Shown piece after piece: positions 30,174-38,799 of a DNA stretch of 64,000 nucleotides. A program made the translations under genes and the position numbers. This DNA is from Verrucomicrobiaceae bacterium (GTDB taxonomy: Bacteria > Verrucomicrobiota > Verrucomicrobiia > Verrucomicrobiales > Verrucomicrobiaceae), in assembly GCA_016713035.1 (NCBI GenBank), contig JADJPW010000004.1:62001-126000 (forward strand). Direction: 5' to 3'. The notes beneath the pieces are model-generated. The model was not told where the DNA came from. It ran no database searches and was given only the letters and a program-made list of their open reading frames with translations. Position 1 is the first letter of the stretch; each line of letters begins with the position of its first letter.

Positions 30174-31083
30174 ATGAATCTCGATCTCCAGACTCTCTCC
30201 ACAGACACGCTGCTCTACATGCTCATGCACAGCGCAGCCTTTGTGCTGATCATGGGCACGGTGTTCTTTTGATCGGGCTCGCCTTTGGCCATGTGACGTG
30301 GGGCCGGTACAAGCAGCAGTCCCGCCTCCAAGCGGCAGAGATAGATGCCCAGCTCGAAGAGATCGCTACGCTGAAACGCAAGCTCGGTGAGCAGTCCGTG
30401 CGTCCGGGTGGTGGGCACATGGTCACAGAGGTGCTGCCGACTTTGCCGTCACCACCCAGCCTATCCGTGCCAGCCGAAGCAGCAGAGGTAGCGCCACCAC
30501 CCGTGCTGCCAGCCACCAGCCCCGAGAATGCGGGCCCTACGCGCCGTGGTTCTTCGCGGGCGAAAAACATCCTCATCCCCGAGGTCCTCTCCACTCCAGA
30601 GCCGCCACAGCCCGCACACGCACCCTCAGCACTCGCCGCGATCATCTCCCCCACGCCACCCGCATCGAAAAAGCAGCCGCCTAGCGAGCCCACCGCTCCA
30701 TCTGTGCCCTCAGATGTCGGCGGCAGCGGCCTCGGAGCCGTAGATCTCGGTATCGAAGGCATCTTCCCGAGGTGCCACCAGCACCGCCACCTACCGTAAA
30801 GCCAGAACTCGATGAAAAACTCGGCCTCGTCTTCAAAACACCACCACCCGTCACCGAGCGTGATGAGCTCACGGCCATGAAAGGCATCGCCAAAGTGCTG
30901 GAGGCTCGGCTGCACGAGTTCGGCATCTACACCTACGCTCAAATCGCCGCGTGGGACGAGCCACTCATTAAAGAATTCTCCACCCGCCTGGCCTTCAAAG
31001 ACCGCATCACACGCGAGGACTGGGTCGGCCAGGCCCAGCGACTCCACGCGGAAAAAAACGCCCAAGCAGCCGGAGCCGCTTAG
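30174..31083 (+). CDS. Membrane protein with Pro-rich linker and C-terminal helix-hairpin-helix-like domain (frameshifted as read)
   Basis: About 302 residues. An N-terminal helix (LLYMLMHSAAFVLIMGTVFF) breaks at a T-run near 30268; with one more T the product continues LIGLAFGHVTWGRYKQQ. A coiled-coil-like stretch (EIDAQLEEIATLKRKL) and a Pro/Ala-rich linker follow. After a shift near 30765 the C-terminal domain has DELTAMKGIAKVLEARLHEF, TYAQIAAWDEPLIKEF and the closing RITREDWVGQAQRLH. This is the KGIG-type helix-hairpin-helix seen in small bacterial proteins that resemble flap-endonuclease-like domains. Its binding target is unknown. It pairs with the OmpA-like gene upstream. Confidence 0.65.
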
Positions 31084-31089
31084 TTCACG

Positions 31090-32438
<1,349 letters not shown>

Positions 32439-32513
32439 GGGTGGCTGTTGAGCCCCGAATCTGGCACATTCACGGCCCTCATGCTAGTAAGGAGTCACAG
32501 GGATCATGATTCT

Positions 32514-34349
32514 TCACTCCTTCCACAGAATCCGCGCCGCCCAGACCGTGTTATCGGCTCCAAAGGCATTATCGGTCGGGATGATGATGTTGGGCGAGTA
32601 AGTCTGCATCCACTCTGCCACCGTGACCCAGGTCTCGTTTTCGCTCACCTCAGTGATGGCGAAATTCCCCAGCCTCGCACCGCGCTCAGGCACGAGGACG
32701 CATTCCGAGGCTCGTTTCACCGCGAGCGTCTTTTGATCCACCTCTGCCATGAAAAGCGGTGCGCGGTGGCGGATGACGTGGTCGTTGTGCGCACCTTTGC
32801 GGTTATAGACGAGGTACAGTCGGTCGCGATGCGTCACCCAGTGCTGCTGCGTGTTGTAGTTCCCCAGCTCACTACCGTCATCGAACTTCCACGGCTGAAT
32901 GGGGCCAAAATGCAGCCCATCATCACTCACCGCGACATAGCCCGCCGTATCATTGCGCAGCGTGAGGTAAAACTTGCCCGCACAGCGTGTGATCGACGGC
33001 TCATACACGCCACGGCCACTCTCCAGCGCCAGCTCCGTGCCGTGTTCGCAGTATTTCAGCGTCTCACCGTCAAAGGAGCAACGCAGGACGGTGGTGCGGT
33101 AGTATTTGTCCTTCTCCGCCTTGAAATAGATCGGCAGCAAGATGTCGCCATTCTCCAAATCAAAGCGCTGCACGCTACCAGCGCCTGCATTGATGAATTT
33201 TGCCTCCTTCGGCATGTCCAGCGTCGTCCAGGGCGTCCAGGTGTGCTTTTCGGCATCATAGACAGACCACGCCGTCTCACGCGGCCGCACCGCCATGACG
33301 TGATCCCCCTTGTAGCGCACTGTATGGCCGATACCGAGCAATTTGCCGCTTTTTGCATGAAACTTCGGCGTGAAGTCACAAGCAGCCACCACCACACCAT
33401 CCGCCTCATTGCGCCGTCCCAGCGTCTCCGCGTGCTCCGTGATCGGGCTCCACGCTGCACCGAGATCATCACTGCGCGTCTCATTGAGTGCGAAAAACAC
33501 ATCGCTGCCCGTGAGGAGCAGTTTTTGCATCGTCAGCACCACACTCGGTGTCTTGCCGGGGATCGCGCCGGCGCGTGGATGCACCCAGCAGGTCTTTCCA
33601 TCATAGCCCTTCGATACGACGACACGCTTCACCTCAAAAGGCAGCCCCGCAGGCAGTGGCGGGATGAGTTGAAGATGCCCGCGCAGCTCCGCCACCTCGC
33701 GCTCCAGGCCTTCGGCCACGAGTCGTGCCATCATGCGGGCTCCCTCGCGTGAAAAATGCGATTTGTCCTTCTCTCCCGGCCCATAGAGCAGACAGAACTT
33801 CTCCCCGAGCTGCTGAAACAGCGCAAAGCTCGCCCGATGCAGGTCGATGACCGGCGCCTTCATTTCCGCGCCCACCTCCTTCGCCGCCTCCACATACGGC
33901 GTGAGCGACGTCGTCAGTTTCCCATCCACAAACACCCGCCGCGCCACCGAAGTCACGAGCACCGGCTTTCCCCCGCCCTCGCGCACCTCGCGGATGAAGG
34001 CCTTCAAATTCTCGCGGTAACTCGTCGCCGCATCCGTGCCGCGTTTCGGGTCACTCTTTTGGTCATTGTGCCCGAACTGGATCAGCACCCAATCCGCCTT
34101 CTCCTTCAGCACCCGATCCCACAGCCCGATCTCGCGAAAACTCTTCGTACTCGTCCCCGACCGCGCATGATTCACCACCGTCGCCTTAGGCAAAAACTCC
34201 CCCAGCATCTGCCCCCACCCCGCAAGGTCAGGCCGATCCTTCGGCGGATTCGGCACACTCGCCACCGTCGAATCGCCCGCGAGGACGACTCTGAGCGGTT
34301 CAGCATGAAGCGTGGTGATGAAAAAGAACGCGAGAAGGAGATGGCGCAT
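32514..34349 (-). CDS. Secreted SGNH esterase fused to a sialidase-like propeller
   Basis: An intact protein of 611 residues. Signal peptide MRHLLLAFFFITTLHAEP from the ATG at 34349. The first 215 residues are an SGNH domain of the rhamnogalacturonan-acetylesterase type: VVLAGDSTVAS (Ser), WVLIQFGHNDQKSD (Asn) and KSHFSREGARM (His). The rest looks like a sialidase-type beta-propeller with Asp-box-like turns (SDDLGAAWSPI, SDDGLHFGPIQPW). Together they suggest removal of acetyl groups from, and recognition of, a plant- or algal-type glycan; this is inference. It lies directly downstream of the DUF1501 gene (22 bases). Confidence 0.85.
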   Translation of the reverse strand: MRHLLLAFFFITTLHAEPLRVVLAGDSTVASVPNPPKDRPDLAGWGQMLGEFLPKATVVNHARSGTSTKSFREIGLWDRVLKEKADWVLIQFGHNDQKSDPKRGTDAATSYRENLKAFIREVREGGGKPVLVTSVARRVFVDGKLTTSLTPYVEAAKEVGAEMKAPVIDLHRASFALFQQLGEKFCLLYGPGEKDKSHFSREGARMMARLVAEGLEREVAELRGHLQLIPPLPAGLPFEVKRVVVSKGYDGKTCWVHPRAGAIPGKTPSVVLTMQKLLLTGSDVFFALNETRSDDLGAAWSPITEHAETLGRRNEADGVVVAACDFTPKFHAKSGKLLGIGHTVRYKGDHVMAVRPRETAWSVYDAEKHTWTPWTTLDMPKEAKFINAGAGSVQRFDLENGDILLPIYFKAEKDKYYRTTVLRCSFDGETLKYCEHGTELALESGRGVYEPSITRCAGKFYLTLRNDTAGYVAVSDDGLHFGPIQPWKFDDGSELGNYNTQQHWVTHRDRLYLVYNRKGAHNDHVIRHRAPLFMAEVDQKTLAVKRASECVLVPERGARLGNFAITEVSENETWVTVAEWMQTYSPNIIIPTDNAFGADNTVWAARILWKE

Positions 34350-34371
34350 GACTTCCAAACGTCACTAAACC

Positions 34372-35703
34372 TCAAAACAACTCAGGAATCATCACGCCGT
34401 CCGTGAGCGGCACGGGGCGGCCATCGGCGGAGCGGTATTCGATCTCGCGGTAGTCGTAGCCGAGGGCTGCGTAGATGCTGGCGTGGATGTCGGAGGGGGA
34501 GATGGGGCGTTCATTGGGATAGGCACCAGTGGCATCGCTGCTGCCGATGACCTGGCCGCCGCGCACGCCGCCGCCGGCGAGGAGGACGCTGTAGCAGCCG
34601 GGCCAGTGATCGCGGCCGGCATCGTTGTTGATCTTTGGTGTGCGGCCAAACTCGCCCATCCAGACGACGAGCGTGCTTTCGAGCAGGCCGCGTTCTTCGA
34701 GGTCATCGAGCAGCGCGGCGTAAGCCTGCTCCATCGGCGGCACGAGACGGTTCTTGAGGCCGTTGAAGTTGTCTTTGTGCGTGTCCCAAGTGATCGACGG
34801 GCCGTTCACGGTGGTGACAAAGCGTGTGCCGGATTCGATCAAGCGACGTGCGAGCAGGTGCGACTGGCCCCAGCTATGGCGACCGTAGCGTTCGCGGACT
34901 TTTTCGGGCTCTTTCGAGAGGTCAAAGGCCTCGGCGGCTTTGCCGGTTTGCAGCATGCTGGTCGCCTGCTCGTTGAAGATGTCGATTTGAGCCGTCTGCG
35001 GCGAGGTGATGGGCCGCGCGGCGGCGCTCATGTGATTCAGCAGCGCGAGGCGCTCCTGAAAACGCGTGGGCGTGAGGCTGGAGTCGAGCGCCATGTTTCG
35101 CACGCGGAAGGTTTTCGCGTTCGGATCGTCATCGAGCACGAAGGGATCAAAGCGATTGCCCAAACAGCCGCCGAACTGGCCGGGCGTGAGATACACCTTG
35201 CTGTCGCAGTGCGGGAAGGGCGTGATGACATAGGGCGGCACGCCTTTGGAAAAGCCATCCCGCTGCGCCAACCAGCCGCACAGCGTGCCGACGCCGGGAA
35301 GGTCGGTGGGGCTCGGTGTGATGAGCGTGCTATCCACGCGATACGGCCTGCCGACGGTGGCCCAGTGCATGCCGCCATTATGACTACTGTGACCGTGATG
35401 CACGCTGCGGATGAGCGCGAGCTTGTGCATGCGCTTCGCCATCTGCGGCAGCAATTCGGTGATGTGCGTGCCGGGGACGCTGGTTTTGATCGTTTTGAAC
35501 TCGCCGCGAATCTCCGAAGGCGCATCGGGTTTCGGGTCCCAAAGGTCGATGTGGCTCGGTGCACCACCATTGAAGATCAAAATGACCGATTTGGCCTTTC
35601 CGAGGCCGATTTGCGGAGAACCGAGCGCACGAAGCTGACTGAGCCCAAAGCCCAGCATGCCCATGCCGCCTGCTTGCAGGATGTTTCGCCGCGAAACGCG
35701 CAT
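34372..35703 (-). CDS. DUF1501 family protein with Tat-like signal
   Basis: An intact 443-residue member of DUF1501, a sulfatase/phosphatase-fold family abundant in Planctomycetes and Verrucomicrobia. From the ATG at 35703 the N-terminus is MRVSRRNILQAGGMG, a twin-arginine motif (SRRNIL) with a following hydrophobic stretch. Core segments: VILIFNGGAPSHIDLWDPKP, LIRSVHHGHSSHNGG, FVTTVNGPSITWDTH and LVVWMGEFGRTPKIN with GRDHWPG. A GTG at 35724 is an alternative start. DUF1501 genes usually follow a DUF1549/DUF1553 cytochrome gene; none is here. Upstream is an aquaglyceroporin, downstream an SGNH esterase. Confidence 0.93.
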   Translation of the reverse strand: MRVSRRNILQAGGMGMLGFGLSQLRALGSPQIGLGKAKSVILIFNGGAPSHIDLWDPKPDAPSEIRGEFKTIKTSVPGTHITELLPQMAKRMHKLALIRSVHHGHSSHNGGMHWATVGRPYRVDSTLITPSPTDLPGVGTLCGWLAQRDGFSKGVPPYVITPFPHCDSKVYLTPGQFGGCLGNRFDPFVLDDDPNAKTFRVRNMALDSSLTPTRFQERLALLNHMSAAARPITSPQTAQIDIFNEQATSMLQTGKAAEAFDLSKEPEKVRERYGRHSWGQSHLLARRLIESGTRFVTTVNGPSITWDTHKDNFNGLKNRLVPPMEQAYAALLDDLEERGLLESTLVVWMGEFGRTPKINNDAGRDHWPGCYSVLLAGGGVRGGQVIGSSDATGAYPNERPISPSDIHASIYAALGYDYREIEYRSADGRPVPLTDGVMIPELF

Positions 35704-35769
35704 TTCTGGCAGAGGAGCCTTCACGGGCGAAACCTACGCGTGAGGAGCAGCAGTCTTGCTAGAGCACTT

Positions 35770-36504
35770 TCAGCTCGCAGCAGGCCAGAGGCCATAAATC
35801 TGTGCTCCGATCACACCGCCGATGATGGGACCGAGCACCGGAATCCACGCGTAGCCCCAATCGCTGCCGCCTTTGCCGTGAATGGGCAAAATCGCGTGCG
35901 CGAGGCGCGGGCCGAAGTCGCGAGCGGGATTGATAGCGTAGCCGGTGGGGCCGCCGAGGCTCAGGCCGATGGCCCACACGATCACACCGACGAGCGCGGG
36001 CGCGAAGCCTTTGTCGAAACCGGTGCCTGGAAGCAGATTCGCAGGCGATGCGACGCTCAGCACACCCAGCACGAGCACCGCAGTGCCGATGATCTCGCAG
36101 ATGAGATTCGAGATGCTGTGACGAATCGCCGGGCCAGTGCTGAAAACGGCCAGCTTGTCGCCCGGAGCATCGGTGACCCGCCAATGCGGCAGATAAGCCA
36201 GCCACACGAGCACCGCGCCGACAAAGGCCCCGGCGATTTGAGCGCCGACATAGGCGGGAACGAGTGCCCAATCGAATTTGCCGATGCTGGCGAGCCCGAT
36301 CGTTACGGCAGGATTCAAGTGCGCCCCGCTGATGGCATTCGTGGCATATACCGCGACCGTCACCGCGAAGGCCCAACCCGCCGTGATGACGATCCAGCCC
36401 GCAGCGTGGCCTTTGGTCTGTTTCAGGACGACATTGGCGACCACGCCATCACCCAAAAGGATGAGCAGCGCGGTGCCGATCAGCTCGGCGAGTGGGGCGG
36501 TCAT
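35770..36504 (-). CDS. glpF: Aquaglyceroporin, MIP family
   Basis: Inner-membrane channel of 244 residues, intact, for glycerol and other small neutral solutes. Both NPA boxes are present: GAHLNPAVTIGLA (about residues 59-71) and INPARDFGPRLAHAI (about 188-202). The Asp after NPAR and the FGPR context are typical of GlpF-type glycerol channels rather than pure water channels. Six hydrophobic helices are visible. No glycerol kinase gene is adjacent. It lies downstream of acs but behind a terminator, so it is probably expressed separately. Confidence 0.93.
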   Translation of the reverse strand: MTAPLAELIGTALLILLGDGVVANVVLKQTKGHAAGWIVITAGWAFAVTVAVYATNAISGAHLNPAVTIGLASIGKFDWALVPAYVGAQIAGAFVGAVLVWLAYLPHWRVTDAPGDKLAVFSTGPAIRHSISNLICEIIGTAVLVLGVLSVASPANLLPGTGFDKGFAPALVGVIVWAIGLSLGGPTGYAINPARDFGPRLAHAILPIHGKGGSDWGYAWIPVLGPIIGGVIGAQIYGLWPAAS

Positions 36505-36524
36505 GGTTGGTGGTTGGGTTGGAA

Positions 36525-36562
36525 AGAAAAAACCGGTCTGACCACGAAGATCAGACCGGTTT
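36525..36562 (-). terminator. Rho-independent terminator of acs
   Basis: A perfect 12-bp stem: aaaccggtctga (36530-36541) with tcagaccggttt (36551-36562), 9-base loop. On the minus strand the stem is followed by a run of six T (the A-run at 36525-36530). It lies 11 bases after the acs stop and before the aquaglyceroporin start. Confidence 0.93.
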
Positions 36563-36573
36563 GAGAGAGGCGC

Positions 36574-38562
36574 TTAGTCCTCGCTGCTGGCAGAGAGCGC
36601 GGCGATGACGTTGATATCTTCGAGGGTCGTGGTGTCGCCTTTGATGATCTCACCAGCGGCGATCTGCTTCAGGAGGCGGCGCATGATCTTGCCGGAGCGA
36701 GTTTTCGGCAGCGCGGCGGCGAAGCGGACTTCGTCGGGCGTGGCAACGGGGCCGATGACTTTGCGGACGTGCTTCTTGAGTTCTTCGCCGAGGTCGCGGC
36801 TGGTTTTGATGCCTTCTTTGACGGTGACGAAGCAGACGACGCCTTGGCCTTTCAGCTCATCGGGACGACCGACGACGGCGGCTTCGGCGACAGAAGGATG
36901 CGAAACGAGGGCGCTTTCGACTTCGGCGGTGCCGAGGCGATGTCCGGCGACGTTCAGCACGTCGTCGATGCGGCCGATGATCCAAATGTAGCCGTCTTTG
37001 TCGCGGCGTGCTCCGTCGCCAGCGAAGTACCAGCCTTTGAAGTCGCTCCAGTAGGTTTCTTGGTAGCGCTTCTTGTCGCCCCAGATGCCACGCAGCATGG
37101 ACGGCCAGGGCTTCTTGATGACGAGCTTGCCCTGCTCATTCGCGCCGACTTCGTTGCCGAGGTCATCGACGATGCCGACATCGACTCCGAAGAAGGGCAG
37201 CGTGGCGGTGCCGGGCTTCGTGGGGATGGCTCCAGGGATGGGCGTGATCATGTGGCCGCCGGTTTCAGTCTGCCACCAGGTATCGACGATGGGGCATTTG
37301 CCGCCGCCGACTTTGTTGTGATACCACATCCAGGCTTCTGGATTGATCGGCTCGCCGACGGTGCCAAGTAGGCGGAGGCTGCTCAAATCGTGCTTCTTGA
37401 GCCATTCGTCGCCCCACTTCATGAAGGCGCGGATGGCAGTCGGCGCGGTGTAGAAGACGGTGACGGCGTATTCTTCGATGATCTTCCAGAAGCGGTCGTT
37501 CTCCGGCCAGTTCGGAGCGCCTTCATACATGAGACAGGTGGCTCCGAGAGCCAGCGGGCCATAGACGATGTAGCTGTGGCCAGTGACCCAGCCGATGTCG
37601 GCGGTACACCAGTACACATCGTCGTCGCGGAGGTCGAAGACGTATTTGCAGGTCATCTGCGCGTGCAGGAGGTAGCCTGCGGTGCTGTGCAGGATGCCCT
37701 TGGGCTTGCCGGTGCTGCCGCTGGTGTAGAGAATGAACAGATCCGCCTCGGAATCGAGCGCCACGGGCGGGCACTTCGCATCCACGTATTCGAGCTCGCG
37801 ATGCCACCAGACGTCGCGACCTTCCTCGATATGCACGTCCTGGCCGGTGCGACGATACACCACCACGGTCTTCACCGGCGTGTCTTTGCCCTTGAGGGCG
37901 TCATCGACGTTTTTCTTCAAAGGCACCACCGCACCGCGGCGATAGCCACCATCGGCGGTGATGATGATCGCGGCACCGCTGTCGAGCACGCGGTCTTTGA
38001 TCGATTCGGCGCTGAAACCGCCGAAGATGACGCTGTGAACAGCACCGATGCGAGTGCAAGCCAGCATGGCGATGGCGGCCTCTGGGATCATCGGCATGTA
38101 GATGATGACGCGGTCGCCTTTCTTGACCTTGTGACGCTTCAGCACGTTGGCAAAGCGGCACACTTCACGATGGAGCTGCTGGTAGGTATAGACACGCTTC
38201 TCGCCGGGTTCGCCTTCCCAGATCAGCGCGGCCTTGGTCTTGCGAGGCCCGTTCAAATGGCGGTCGAGGCAGTTTTCGCTGACGTTGAGCTTGCCGCCGG
38301 TGAACCATTTCGCGTTCGGGCACTTCCAATCGAGCACCTTGGTGAAGGGCTTCGTCCAGGTGAGTTCCTTCGCTTCATTGCCGAAGAACTTGGCCGGATT
38401 CTTCAGCGATTCGGCGTGCATCTTCTTGTACTGCGCCATGGAGCTGATGCGGGCTTTTTTCACAAAAGCGGCGTCCGGCTTAAAAACGCGGTTTTCGACG
38501 AGGAGGCTCTTGTTGGACGATTTGGCAGCTTTGGCTGGCTTGGAGGCGGCTTTTTTGCTCAT
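36574..38562 (-). CDS. acs: Acetyl-CoA synthetase
   Basis: AMP-forming acetate:CoA ligase, 662 residues, intact, cytoplasmic. Motifs in order: KWFTGGKLNVSENCLDRHL, the P-loop-like LYTSGSTGKPKGILHST, WCTADIGWVTGHSYIVYGPL, VDTWWQTETGGHMITPIPG, YFAGDGARRDKDGYIWIIGR and the C-terminal LPKTRSGKIMRRLL with the Lys that is acetylated to silence the enzyme. An extra N-terminal Lys/Ala-rich segment (residues 1-22) precedes the usual start. It lets the cell use acetate; no acetate transporter is adjacent. Its own terminator follows at once. Confidence 0.97.
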   Translation of the reverse strand: MSKKAASKPAKAAKSSNKSLLVENRVFKPDAAFVKKARISSMAQYKKMHAESLKNPAKFFGNEAKELTWTKPFTKVLDWKCPNAKWFTGGKLNVSENCLDRHLNGPRKTKAALIWEGEPGEKRVYTYQQLHREVCRFANVLKRHKVKKGDRVIIYMPMIPEAAIAMLACTRIGAVHSVIFGGFSAESIKDRVLDSGAAIIITADGGYRRGAVVPLKKNVDDALKGKDTPVKTVVVYRRTGQDVHIEEGRDVWWHRELEYVDAKCPPVALDSEADLFILYTSGSTGKPKGILHSTAGYLLHAQMTCKYVFDLRDDDVYWCTADIGWVTGHSYIVYGPLALGATCLMYEGAPNWPENDRFWKIIEEYAVTVFYTAPTAIRAFMKWGDEWLKKHDLSSLRLLGTVGEPINPEAWMWYHNKVGGGKCPIVDTWWQTETGGHMITPIPGAIPTKPGTATLPFFGVDVGIVDDLGNEVGANEQGKLVIKKPWPSMLRGIWGDKKRYQETYWSDFKGWYFAGDGARRDKDGYIWIIGRIDDVLNVAGHRLGTAEVESALVSHPSVAEAAVVGRPDELKGQGVVCFVTVKEGIKTSRDLGEELKKHVRKVIGPVATPDEVRFAAALPKTRSGKIMRRLLKQIAAGEIIKGDTTTLEDINVIAALSASSED

Positions 38563-38701
38563 GGTAGGAAAATAGAGGGTGAGGCTAAACGCTAACCGAC
38601 CGCGCTGGCAATCAAGAAGTCATCTGCCTCGATGGAACCAGCCTCATTTCAGCACCGGAGCGTCGGACGGATGCGGGGACCAAGGAGTGACTTTAGAACG
38701 A

Positions 38702-38760
38702 ATCCACAGGTTGCGCAGATTACACAGATGGATGGGCCTAAATCTGCGCACTCTGTGGAT
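38702..38760. repeat. Long imperfect inverted repeat (acagat/atctgtg type)
   Basis: Two 20-base arms, 38702-38721 and 38741-38760 (atccacag...cagatt and aatctgcg...tgtggat), pair with two or three mismatches around a 19-base centre that itself contains acacagatgg. It fills the space between the toroid-like gene's stop and acs on the minus strand. There is no T-run, so it is not a standard terminator. Similar cagatt/aatctg intergenic words are a familiar dispersed element in this part of the bacterial tree (memory, not checked). Confidence 0.6.
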
Positions 38761-38799
38761 GAAAATTCAAAGTTGGATTGTCCTTTGGCAACGACGCGA

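Noticed and set aside
34483..36564. Long plus-strand open frame of about 690 codons opposite DUF1501 and the aquaglyceroporin
   Set aside because: GC-rich coding strands leave long antisense frames. The minus-strand genes are well-known families and the plus-strand product is charged with no domain or signal.
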